Source: Chloromonas sp. AAM2 (lineage: Eukaryota > Chlorophyta > Chlorophyceae > Chlamydomonadales > Chlamydomonadaceae). From it: a stretch of 64,000 nucleotides of DNA. Made by a program: the position numbers and the translations under genes. The notes beneath the pieces were generated by a model, which saw only the letters and a program-made list of their open reading frames with translations, made no database searches and had not been told where the DNA came from. Location of the stretch: contig QAXH01001707.1 of assembly GCA_004335635.1 (NCBI GenBank), positions 2,716-66,715 on the forward strand. The letters are read 5' to 3'. Below, piece by piece: positions 12,012 to 23,200 of this stretch (the stretch's first letter is position 1; the number at the start of each line of letters is the position of its first letter).

Positions 12012-12190
12012 GAGCTCTCTGCTCCATTTGGCGACCATTTTACAGTGGTTACTGCCAGTGGCAGACCATTGAAAGGCAGATGTGACGATTGGGTGATGTC
12101 CTCACGCAACATCTTGATTGTAAGCCACGGGTCTTCCTTGGAGCCACATGCTGCCCAGGAGCGGCCGGCTGCCTGCTTACATGGCTGTTC
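12012..12190 (+). repeat. dispersed direct repeat R1, copy 2
   Basis: Second copy of the repeat at 1668-1845, same orientation. It falls within the expected 3' untranslated region of the taxilin gene. Near its end this copy carries an extra TTACAT, absent from copy 1, which supplies the TGTAA motif on the minus strand. Confidence 0.8.
12177..12181 (-). terminator. TGTAA polyadenylation-type signal for taxilin
   Basis: Minus-strand TGTAA about 55 bp downstream of the taxilin stop codon (12236), a usual distance for a chlorophyte poly(A) signal. It sits inside repeat R1 copy 2. Confidence 0.5.
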
Positions 12191-12235
12191 TATCAACACT
12201 CTCTGCTAGAACCTCTGCACTTTTCACCACACACT

Positions 12236-15200
12236 TCATACACCAGGCTCTGCAGGTGACAAGGCTAGCGGCGATTCCACCTGCGCTACTGGGTGCAGCT
12301 CGCCCCCATACACGGAGGCCCTGCCGGGCCCCGGCGCCTCCGCCCCGCTCTCGGATGCGCCACCGACGTACTGCTGTCCCACAGGAGGCATTGGCAAGTG
12401 CTCCTCATCCCCGCCCGTCTGCGGCCTTGGCCCGCCTGCACTGCGGGGCCCCGCATCCGGCCCGGTGCCGCCGTTGGCGGCGGGCCCTCCGCCCGATGTC
12501 TTGAGTGCCTTGAGCTGCGCCTGCAGTGTCCTGCACAGGCCTTCTAGCGCTTCCTTCTGCCCCTTGATGCGCCGCACCTCCTCCGCATCAACACCCTCCA
12601 CCGCAGTCACCTGGGCACGCAGGGTGCCCACCTGTGAGGTAGAAGCGGCAACATGACCAGTCACATGTAGCATGTGCTTCAGAGGGATCTCTACACAAGG
12701 TTGCAAGTGTAAGGCGTCAGGTGGGACATGGAGTCTTGCAGGGCAAAAAGCAACCAATACGGGTGTGTGGATGATGTGGCTTTCAAAATGCATCAAAATC
12801 AGAAGAGATGCATGCACGAGTGGCAGAGTTGAAGAGCAGACATCCACAAGAAGAGGCATGGCCGCGATATGGACGGAGGGTTCAATAGGAGAGTCAAACG
12901 TGGGGGCAGCAGGGCGTGCTAGCAGTGAAAGCCAGCACACGCTTGCACGTGCCTGAGCCGTGAGGGTTTGTTTCTCTTGCGTGAGCAGCGCGAGTGCGCC
13001 GGCCGCCGCCTCCGCCTTCCTGCGCTGTTCGTCCCGCTCGCGCACCACCTGCTGGCGCAGACGAGCGCTCGTGTCGACCTCCTTCTTGAGGCCGTCAAAC
13101 ATCTGCAAGGTGAGCAGCAGAAAGGTTCTGCCAGAGCACGTTTTGCAGTGCTAAGGGCCCGTTTGCAAATGCCGTAACGACAGTAATGAGAGAAGCACTC
13201 AGGTCGGCCCTCGGTCGTCACTGATGGTAATAACCATGATGAGAGCAGCAACCCAGCACATGCAGTCCATCCACGCCTTGCGCTCCTATAATCTGCTTTT
13301 CCGTACGATTGCACCATATGGGCTGCTGGTTTGCATGAGCTCACGTATACATAGGCAAGCCAGGCAGTGCCCTGATGCTCCCATTCACCTGATTGCTCTT
13401 AGTGAGCGTTGACTGGAACTCATTGAACTTGGCGTAGTAGGTGTCCAGCTGCTCCTTTAGTTCCTTGTTGGTGGCGGCCAGCACAAGGTTAGCGCGCTGA
13501 GACTCCACTAACGCCTCAAGCTCAACACTGGAAGTCTGCGGGTTGGCGCAGAGGCACAGTGACACACACGCGTGAGGCTCAACATGGACTGGACAAGAAC
13601 AGATGGATTGTTGAGGAACGTGACACCCAAACTTGACAGGCTGGCTATGTGTGGTGACTTGAGATGGCTCTGGTTTTGCAGCAGCGTACATGCACGCCGT
13701 CAAACCCTCCGCAGCGCTACGCCTTGGCCTTAGCGTAATGAAATCCGTAAACCCCTTGGGCGCTCCCACCATCTACATCTCTATAAATTCTCATAAACAT
13801 CTCATAAACATCTCACAAACATCTCATAAATTCTGTACGTGTGTGTATGCATGTGTGCCCCCAGCGCACCTGGTGCGCCTTGAGCAGGTGTGCGTTGGCC
13901 TCCTCCAGGATCGCGTTTTTCTTGCCCAGCGCCTCGCACACGGCCGCCTGCTGCTCCATGCGCGCCTGCGCTAACTGGGTCTCGAGGTCCTTCTTGGCGA
14001 CCTGAACACAATAGCACAACAGAGCAGAAGTCAGGCTTGAATGCTGGGTCGTGTTCGCTTGATTACCGGTCCGCCCGAAACAACTGTGGTGTGACTAGCC
14101 CTGCTGACTTCTGTAGTGTAGCCAGAGCTGTATCTATGCTTAGATATAGAAGTAGCCCTACTTCTACTCGAGCCCACTTAAGCATAGCAGTAGCACAGGA
14201 ATTGCAAATCAATGTGGTCACTGATGCCAGTTGTGTCGCCTATTGAAGTTGAGGTTTGTGTAACAGCTGCACCTTGCCTATCAAACAATGCCCGCTTTAC
14301 CTTGTCAGCACATGAAGCACTTAAGTGTCTCTCATGATCAACCAGGAGGGGGGTGCTTGCACATCCTCTCAGCTGCATATGTTTTTCTCGTAATCAACAG
14401 CCTTGGAAAGGAGGGCGCTTGCTACCCATGCTGTCAATCCTCGTAACTCACCAGCTGGTTGAACGTTTCTAACTGCGAGAGCACGTCTCCCAGCTTGTTC
14501 CTAAGGTTTTCGTTCTCTGTCAGCTGGGATGCCCGGTCAGCCGCCTGAGCGTCCATCTTGACAGTCACATCCTGAACGTCAGCAAACACATGCAACATGC
14601 TCGCATCATCATAGCCTTATTGACTGCTTGCACAAGAAATGCTTGTGGTTGGTCGTAGATGTTGGCCTGCCAGAGCGCACCAAACCACATGTGTGCCCTG
14701 ATGTCCGCAGCCTGCACCACTGCTGGAACTTGTGTGCCCGCAAGTGTGGGTAATAGTGGGCTGGCAGGCGTGAACCAGTTAGCCATTCTGGTCAGTTGCG
14801 GGCATTGCCCTGCCACACAATCCTCGCACCCAGGTTGCCTCTCGTTATGGTGCCCTTATGCCTGTCACCTGTACCACCATGGCGGGCGTTGGCCTTCCAG
14901 AGGCACCACACAAAGCTACGTCCACAACGTTCGCCACTGCTGACATCCCTGTGCCTTACCGTGATTGCTGCCTGCAGTCGCGCCTGCTGAGCTACCCGCG
15001 CTGCCGTCTCCTCCTCCCGCACTCGCCTGGAGTCCTCAAGCACCTGCGCACACATGCCACTGGACATGAGCAGTGCCATACGCAATCAAGTAAACACAAC
15101 ACTACTATCCGTTGATCGCAACAGTATTGCAACCCTTGTTAAGCTAGTGCGCTGGCCACACTTCTTGCCTCTGCAAATCCTTGTGCCCACAAGCGTTGGT

Positions 15201-16989
15201 GGCAGCAGCATTTTGACCACCCCCATGTGGGCATCAGAAACCCACAACACCAGGCACCTGGAGTAGCAAACCTGAATTGCAGGTAGCTGTTTACGCTCCG
15301 CCTACAATCCGCCGACAAGCTCCACGCTGCACAGGATAAAAGCAGATGGCCGGCCCACAAGCTCCATGCCTGGCTTACCTCCTTGTTTTCCTTCTGCAGC
15401 TGCCTGCACAGCTCCTCCAGTTTATCGCGCAGCATGTTTGTGCGACGTAGGCCCTCTTGAGCTGCAAACACACATAATCAAATTCATGTACAGGGGAAGC
15501 ATCAGCCTCCATGTGCTGCAGAATAGCACAAGCAGGGGACTGACTAGAGGATCACAGCTTGCTGGATCACCTGCCCAACAAACCGTTTCCCCTACAAGCT
15601 ATACCTGACACACTTTTCTCCTGTTGCCACATCTGCACACCACTTGTATTTCTTGTGTCCGCCACCCACCCTTGTCCCGTTCCCTGGTTGCCAGGTCCAG
15701 CTGCGCTTGTGTGTCCTGCAGCTGCTTGTCCTGCTTCAACAGCTCCTGAACCTGTGTACACAGGCCAGGTGCAAACTGAAATCATCGCCACACCCCGACG
15801 CTACTACGAACGTGATGCTCCACATTTGGTCAGCAACGGACACCTACAGGCTGGCAGGACTCGCAAGGTTTTGAACACCAGACCTGCCGACAAATGCCGC
15901 TGACCGCCCAGAAGCCCCTTCTGATGACACCGCTTTGATCTCTTCTCACCACTGCTGTATACTTGGTTTGAATGAAGGCGATGCGATCCTCAGCGCTGGT
16001 GCTCTTGTCAGTCACGTATTTGGTCACCTGCAAACACGTGTGGTGACTGCTGCTGTGTATAAACAGGGATGCAGCACTCAACTGGTTCCCTATCCCCACA
16101 GAACATTCCGAGCAACACGTTTCCGAGCTTCTGTTAGACATGTTGCTGCGAGTCTAGAAGCACTGCTCCTCGGATTACACAGAACCATGATGTTACGCTT
16201 GGGCTGGGAAGCATGGCCTGCTCATCATGCACAGCCGTTGCTGCACGATTGACAGGCTACAGAGTGTGGTCCAAATCATGTGTCGCAGGCTGCACTCTCC
16301 ATTAGCACGCACCTCCCTTAGCTGCTTCTTGCGCGCTTTGAGCACGTCCCTTTCGTTTTGGCTGACACCTGTAGATACCATGCCCTTTTCCAGCTCCTCT
16401 ATCTTTGAGCTGATGATGTTTGCAAAGCCTTGGCTTGGATCCTGTGTATGACAACATTGATGATGTGTATATGTGTGTGAGAGAGCGGGAAAGTGAGCGA
16501 GCAATACATCGGTGTGACTGTAAGCTTTGAGCTTCAAAGACTTTGCCCTGATCAAAACTAGTCGTTCATTGCAGAACAATGCTCTCAAAAGACACAAGCC
16601 GCATCCAAATGTGACAGTCAGGTAGGAGAACTGGTGGGCAGGCGTGTTGACACATGTGTGCATTGACATACGGAGAATATGGCCGACTGCATGTGTTCAA
16701 AAACCCTAGCAAGGCAGTTGCTCTACCTAAACAGCAGAAGCTTCTTGCAGAAGCTCTTGGTTGCATGCAGCTATATAGCAAAAGCAGACAAGTAAAAGGT
16801 ACTCACCACCCCTCCTTTCTTGGTTCTGGCTCCGACAGTACCCAGGCCATCAGAGTTCACAGCCGGCAGTCCACGAGGTGACTTGATGTTGGTGTCGACA
16901 CTGTCGTTTTGTTCGACATCACTTGTGCACGCGACATCGTCATGCTCAGCTGGCGGTGTGACACAGCCCTGCACTGGAGCTTGCATCAT
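12236..16989 (-). CDS. taxilin family coiled-coil protein
   Basis: Complete 11-exon model, all phases closing: 16989-16807, 16441-16313, 16027-15950, 15751-15670, 15461-15379, 15043-14960, 14571-14452, 14001-13870, 13535-13389, 13102-12953, 12631-12236. It encodes about 527 residues, close to animal alpha-taxilin. Family signatures are DKLEELCRQLQKENKE (about residues 170-185) and YYAKFNEFQSTLTKSN (about 330-345). Residues 60-440 are heptad-rich coiled coil, flanked by a low-complexity acidic N-terminus and a Gly/Pro-rich C-terminus. In animals taxilins bind syntaxins not assembled into SNARE complexes and act in vesicle traffic; the same role here is inferred. The start is the first of two adjacent ATG codons at 16989; Met codons further upstream in the same frame are possible but less likely. 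The last intron (12952-12632) is GC-AG, in-frame and free of stops, so its retention would insert 107 residues. Confidence 0.92.
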
Positions 16990-17226
16990 GCTGGAAATTG
17001 CTTGGCTACTCACACAATCGTGTACGTGAGGCGAATCGCAAGAAGGCAAGCTTAAGAAGAAAAACAAGTGCAAATTGGTTACACGTTATGATCTGAGCTT
17101 GATCCCAATGCCGGCGACCTGGAGTGGGACCCTTTGCTAGATTTACCAACGACCGTGGGCTGCTTTACAGGTGCTTTTGTTGATGACTTCGCACTCTTGC
17201 TAGCCGCCCAGTTTGGCCGCTGAGCC
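16990..17226. promoter_or_regulatory. divergent intergenic region between taxilin and SRP9
   Basis: Only 237 bp separate the two start codons, which face away from each other. Both promoters must lie here or overlap the 5' leaders, so a shared bidirectional promoter is likely. I see no clear TATA box. Inference from layout only. Confidence 0.5.
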
Positions 17227-18193
17227 ATGTACATCGAGGATTTCGAGTCTTTCTACCAGCAAGCAGAGGAATTGTACCGCAGCCGTCCTCTGGAAACGCG
17301 GTATTGCATTAAATATCGGAACTGCGATGGCAAGCTAGTCCTCAAGGTCACAGATGATCGCACGGTACGTGCTCATGGGGACAGCAAGGCATGACATGCC
17401 TCCAAAGGTCTGGCGTTGAGTTGTCTTGCTGTGATGGGTGCTCAGTCTGGCAATGTTGTTCCTCTCACGACATGCATGCGGCAGGGTGCATGTTGTAGGG
17501 GTGCCAGGCCACTGTTGCCTGCCCGACAGTTGATTGACTATCCAACTCTTGATGCATTACTGTGCCCATCATGTTGCTTGGACTGCAGTGTTTACAGTTC
17601 AAGACGGACCAGCAGTCAGATCTCAAGAAGTTGGAGAGGCTTAACAATCTGTTCTTTACATTGATGGCAAAGGGGGATGCAACAGCAGGTGAGCCAAGAC
17701 ACGGAAGGGTTCGTGGTGGGCATGTCGATGCGTCAACCATCTTGCTGATAAAAAGATCATATCGGCCCATAGCAAGGGCGGACCATGCCTGGGTGGGCAT
17801 TGCCATGCGCGATGTGCCAGGACATTCCAAGAACCACGCACAATGTAACCAATGTAATCGTGCAACTTACTGCGGTGCAACCTGGAACGGACATTTTGTT
17901 GTGATGGCACATGGTAAGTGCACTGCATACATCCCGCATGATCCCACTCAATCACTGGTATTGCCATGATGATGTTTGTTTCTGGGTTGGCATTTCTGGC
18001 ACCATCAGCATTTTGGGGCACTGCGCATGTTCAGTGACCTGGCTTGTCTGCAAGCAGTGGCGCATGTCTTTCTCGTGTGCATGCAGAGGACTTGGCGGCT
18101 GTGGAACAGCAGCTGCCAGCGCAGCAGCCCCAACAACAGCAGCAGCAACATCAACAACAGCAGCATGGCAAGAAGAACCGCAAGAAGGGATAA
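17227..18193 (+). CDS. SRP9: signal recognition particle 9 kDa protein
   Basis: Three exons: 17227-17364, 17589-17688, 18087-18193, phases closing, encoding 114 residues. The N-terminus reads MYIEDFESFYQQAEELY; then KYRNCDGKLVLKVTDDRT and CLQFKTDQQSDLKKLERLNN follow. This is the SRP9 alpha-beta-beta-beta-alpha fold in order. SRP9 pairs with SRP14 on the Alu domain of SRP RNA and slows translation while the ribosome is delivered to the ER. The usual protein is about 85 residues; this one adds a tail made of a Gln-rich run (about residues 87-106) and a basic end HGKKNRKKG. The tail could add RNA contact, but that is inference. It is preceded by taxilin on the opposite strand. Confidence 0.93.
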
Positions 18194-20272
18194 GCCTCAA
18201 TTGTACACATGTTTGTCGTTTTGATGTAGGCTCTAGCAGAGATTTACACATACAGTGTGCTTCAACTCGATGTCTTGTCGTTTTCTGTGTGGCAGCAATG
18301 CCTACCCGGCTGCCTGACCTATCCCAACAAATATGCGGTTCTGTGACTGTAGAGCTGGGATGTTGTCCAAATGGACAATTATCTGAATTGCTGAGTACCT
18401 GCCACTCTGCCCTGCCATCAATCGAGGCCATTCTGATGCTTGTAGACCGGGCTTTGGAGAATTCTCATAGAGGTGTTCTACTACAGCACCAGTGCCCCAG
18501 CTCTAGTATCGTTATCTAGATGCTTATGGTGGATGTCATTGCCACCCTGACACTGCCCATTCTCACCATTCTTTTCAAGAGTTTGGTGCTTGGTTGAAGA
18601 CAGGCCCTTTGCATGTCAGTCCAGCACTATCCGACGAACAACGCGCTTGCATATTCACTATGCCTTGTCATTTGAAAAGTCAATTTGGCCTTTCTTGCTG
18701 TTGTTGAGTTGCGCCCACAGTTCAAAGTCAATGGTAACACTTCTCACCTTGCTCTGGCCAGGCGCAAGCAGCAATGTAAAATCAGAAATTTCTGCTTGCA
18801 CATGAGCGTGAGTATGCAATGCTTGTCAGCTGTCATGTTTTGTGATGATAGCAACCGTTCTCAAAACAGCTCTGAGACAGAAAAGATGTTTGCCAGTTCT
18901 GGGACAGTTTCCAAGGACTGCACTGGAACCAGTGTGTGTTCGCAAAAACATGTGTAAGAGTGTGTGTAAGAGGGTTGTATGTGTAAGAGGGTTTCCAAGA
19001 AGCCCAGAGTGGGCTGTTCAGTCATATGCTCAGGTTGGTGGACGAGCTGATGCCTGCATTGGTGTTCGTGGAGTGTCACAGGGTGTTGCTTGTCCCCAAA
19101 GGGTACGAATTGTCCCAGAACTGGCAAACATCTCAGTACTGGTGGCAATCACAACAGTTCTCAGCACACCCTGAGACAAGCTGCAGGATATGTCATGATG
19201 CCAGTTTTGAACACAGGTGGGGAGGGAGAGCACAGGGCGTGAACAAATGCCACTTCTTTCTTGGGTCAGGGCGGAATAACTTTCCTTTCCTGTCCCGCGT
19301 CCTTAGTGATAGAGTTGATGGCCTCATGCGTTCCCAGCACCGAACAACGCATGCATTGTGTTTGCATCCTTGCACAAGGTGCATAATACATGCCAATCAC
19401 GCCATACGACAGTTCCGGGTCAAGAAACTCAAGATCAACAAAAAGGTGTCCCAGGTCAAGCCGCACCCACCATGCGGTGACGGCGTGGCGAATCTGTATG
19501 TTTGCCGTTGACTGCCCCAGTGCTGGTGTTTGACCCAAGTGCATACCAGAGAAAGGAAGGCTGTCACAGACTCTGTGCAGTCCCAGGTGTGGGCTGCAGC
19601 AGCGCCAGGAAGAGGCTGAGCTGGCGCACACTGAGGGACCTGCCCACTCAGGTAAGGTTCGAGTGGCGCACGCCCATGGGACACAGGCGTGCTAAATGCA
19701 GCATGGGTGGAGTGGCTGATGGACTATGGGGAAGGGTGGACCAGTCAAACTACCACAAATGAAATTTCAACTTCAACGAAGGTGCCAAGCGACGCCAAAA
19801 CACGGCGAGAAATAAAACACAAAGACCGACGCAACGTCCACACCAAGTCCACAGTTGATCTAGCTCGAGGCTTGGGGTCCTGTGTCAGACAACACAACAG
19901 TGCCAGAACCGTGTCCCAGTACTGGGCGTGTATCAATGAGCAATGGTGAGGGAGGCTGAGCCCATAGGGCATGATTGAACGCTAGTCACAAGACGTTGTC
20001 TGAGTTGACCATTATCACGTCCCAGTCAGCCCATCACACGTGCAACGGCTAGCAATAATTTCGCAAGCAAATTCAAAAACGGGGTCAAGATGCCGTACCC
20101 GGGCAGTTGGAAAACTAGAGCTGTCATCGGCACTTGGAGGCTTGACGTTCATCAGCTTTGGCCCCAATTGTTTTGTGCGGAAGAAATGTCCTGCGTTCTA
20201 AGATGACGAGTCTTGACTAGCGCACGCGCGGCACAGGAAGCCAGCAGCTTTAGCTGCTGAGCTGCGTATACA
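18194..20272. other. intergenic region upstream of the dynein gene
   Basis: No gene recognised. Holds inverted copies of repeat family D at 18880-18910 and 19106-19134, and short direct repeats around them. The dynein promoter should lie in the last few hundred bases. A minus-strand open stretch at about 19266-19631 has no domain I recognise and was not called. Confidence 0.55.
18880..19134. repeat. inverted pair of repeat family D
   Basis: GATGTTTGCCAGTTCTGGGA at 18884-18903 pairs with its near-perfect reverse complement at 19106-19134, separated by about 195 bp. The same core, TGTCCCAGAACTGGCAAACA, also occurs at 11544-11572 and, diverged, at 10471-10505. Confidence 0.75.
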
Positions 20273-23200
20273 ATGGACGGGCAGCATGGCCACAAGGATG
20301 GCAGCCCAAAAAGCAAAGGTTCGGTTTTTGAGTCGCTGCCAAACCCTATCAGTATAGCTTCTGTGGCCTCGGCCTTGGGCTGTGGAAAAGGCTTTGCATC
20401 TCGCATGCACAGCATGAGCTGCACATCATGTTGCTGCACTGTGCCCTTGTTCCGAGTTTGCCCTCTGGGTGAAGCATGCCCTTCACTGGATCACAGCCGA
20501 CCAGCCATTGTGCTTCTCAGCATGGCCTCATGCTCACCTGAGTTGCCATGCCCTCATCTCAATGGCGTGCATGTGTCATGACGTTGTGGCCAACGTCACT
20601 GTTGGGCGACCATGCCTTGCCTGCTACAGTGCATCAAAATAATCTTGATGCATGGCCCATGATGTTCGTTTGCTCATGCCGCAGGACTGGGCAGCCCTGC
20701 CGGGAGGCTGCCACAGCTCAAGGTGTGAGCTGACATGCGTGCGCCCACATACGGTGCATCCGCACAACACAGACGCGCATGCAGAGACAAGCACAGACAC
20801 TCATACGTTATCATACCACACTCAAAAGCGCGCACGTCTGGTAACCACCAGGTACATCTGTGACAACCTGAGAAACAACCCTTTCTTCAGCAAATTGTCA
20901 CACCATGACTGCAGCAGCCTGCTCGCTAGCCATTGCACCCATGGCATTTTCGGTGCAGCCCAGCAGGTAGCATGTGCCGTGTAGGGTGCATAGTTCTGTC
21001 AGAAGCTAAGGCTGTGTTCCTTATATTGCAGGGTGGTGCAAATGCCCCTGGAAGTCTCAGCCCAAGGAGCAAGCGAGCAGGTACGACAAAGACATCACAC
21101 AGTTAGGCTGGGCAGTGAACAAATCACATGGATAGCCAGCCATGGCTCAGCTGGCCATCATGGAGCAGACATGAAGCAGACATGGGCGTATAGCTGCTGC
21201 CATGTGGCAGCCTGGGTGCCAGGGTGATAGCAGGGACAGCCGGACATTGGCATGGAGGCAGATGCGAGCACCAGCAGGCAGCGCGGCAGCAAGGCGCCGG
21301 GCAAGGAGCCAAAGTCACATCAGCAACGAGAAAGGGAAGGCACAGCCACAAAATAGCACGCAAGCTGACACAGTGATTGGCACACGGCAGGCATGACATA
21401 GTCGGTCCTGGCAGTCAGGCAGCAAATGCGGCACATAGCAGTGCTGGGCAATGGTGGACAGCACTGGGCACAGGTCCCGGTATAGCGGCAGCGTAGATTG
21501 ATCAGCAACCAGCAGGCAGGGCGCTTCAGACGGCACGGAGTGGCTGCATGGCAGGCAACTGGCAGTAGCATCAAGCAGTCCACATGCAGCACAGCGCGCA
21601 CAGTACATTGTCTGCATTTGCATACAACACACGAAGGCGGCAGCCATCAAGCAATCACACTTCCATCCAATTGCAAAATCGGCAGCAGTGGCAGCAGGAC
21701 GATCACAGCACCACTTGTGTGATGAATCAGAGCTGTGAAACCATCAGAATGCATCTGGCATACCTGCACCTTGTGCCTCATGGAAGCATCACTGCTTATG
21801 ACAGCTACATCTTGCACCATATGTGGATGGCACTCACTCATGTGGTTGCACATCACTGCAGGTGTTGCCAAGGGCATGCCCGCAGCCCATCAGGCGAGCC
21901 CAACCGCCCCTCAGCCGCCGATTGTCTCCATGGACGCGTCTCACAAGCCTGGCACCCTGCCTCCCATCACCGCGGCCCCGTCTACACTCCCCACTGTAAC
22001 TGTGAGTCACCGTGAGCCAGCAAGTGCATGACATGCCATGTACCATACTCCTGGTCGGTTGGGGCTATTCCTTCTGCTGCCTGTGTGGTGTGCCTGTGCC
22101 TGACACCTGCTGCTGCTGTTGAGCGCACGACCTCAGTGTGCTGCCCTGTGACCTTGGCTGACCACCCAGGAAACCTGCAGTTAAGGCGTTGATTGCTACT
22201 TTGTCGGCTGGGGCTGCGCCTGTTGCTGCCGCTGCTGCTGCCTGTGCGGTGTGGCCTGTGCCTGTCGCTTGTTTTTGCGTCTAACGCCTGCTGGCTCCAA
22301 TGATCGCTGCAACTCGTCCTTGTTGCTGTAGGTTGTGAGTGCGGATGCGGACCAGGGCTCGCCCCGCACCAGCTCCCTGACAGCCATCATGGCAGCCATA
22401 GAGCCCGCATGGAGGGGTCGCGTACACACGGTGAGGGGCAGGACGATGCACCGTGGTCAGGACACTGGGCTCTGAGTGTGTGTATGTTGTTTTACATCGG
22501 AGGGAGATTGCAACAATTGGATGTGCACAGCGCAAGCAGACCAAAGGTGTTTCAGGCCATCACAGCAAGCTCTTGCACAAAGCCAGCTAGTTTAAAAGAA
22601 AAAGACTGACTGAAATAGACCCTCATGCCCGTGCTGTGCTGGACAACAACATGGCAACAGGGCGGCTGCCATCGGCGCCCATCTGTCCGGACATCAAGGA
22701 GCTCTCAAAAGAATGGCCCAGGAACCACTTAGCCCTTCATGGCATGATAGATCGACTCTGTCAGCTCCAGTACTCCCACCACTGCATATGTTTCCTCGTA
22801 TGGCCGGAACATCATTCCGTTCCTTTTGCATGGCTGGAGTGCCAGGACTCCAACTCCCAATCCAGACACAGGCCATAGGTCCATCCTGACCATTGGTACA
22901 GGTTCCTGCACTCACGGACGCTGTCTGGCCATGGCGTACTCTTCTCCCCACACCACCTCTCCTGCAAGCACCTCGCACCTTCCCATCAATGTCACCACTT
23001 GATGCATTCAGGGCATGGACGTTGTGGAGTACTTTGCCACGCTGGGCCACGGGGCGCGCATCAAGATGTTCCACGGCGTGCGGGCCAACCTCACAAACAC
23101 GGACTGCCCATACGAGCTCACTGTCGTGGCCAAGGTGAGTCAGCCTGCACCAGTGGGACCACCCATGCAGGATACCACAGTACAACTCACTCTACAAGTG

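Noticed and set aside
12236..13108. Single 290-codon open frame on the minus strand
   Set aside because: It joins the last two taxilin exons through their stop-free GC-AG intron. The middle 107 codons look non-coding, so two exons were called instead.
17911..18519. 202-codon plus-strand frame overlapping the end of SRP9
   Set aside because: It runs in a different frame through SRP9 intron 2 and exon 3; the phased SRP9 model explains the region better.
19266..19631. Minus-strand 121-codon open frame upstream of the dynein gene
   Set aside because: No recognisable domain, no linked exons and no codon bias clearly different from the flanks.
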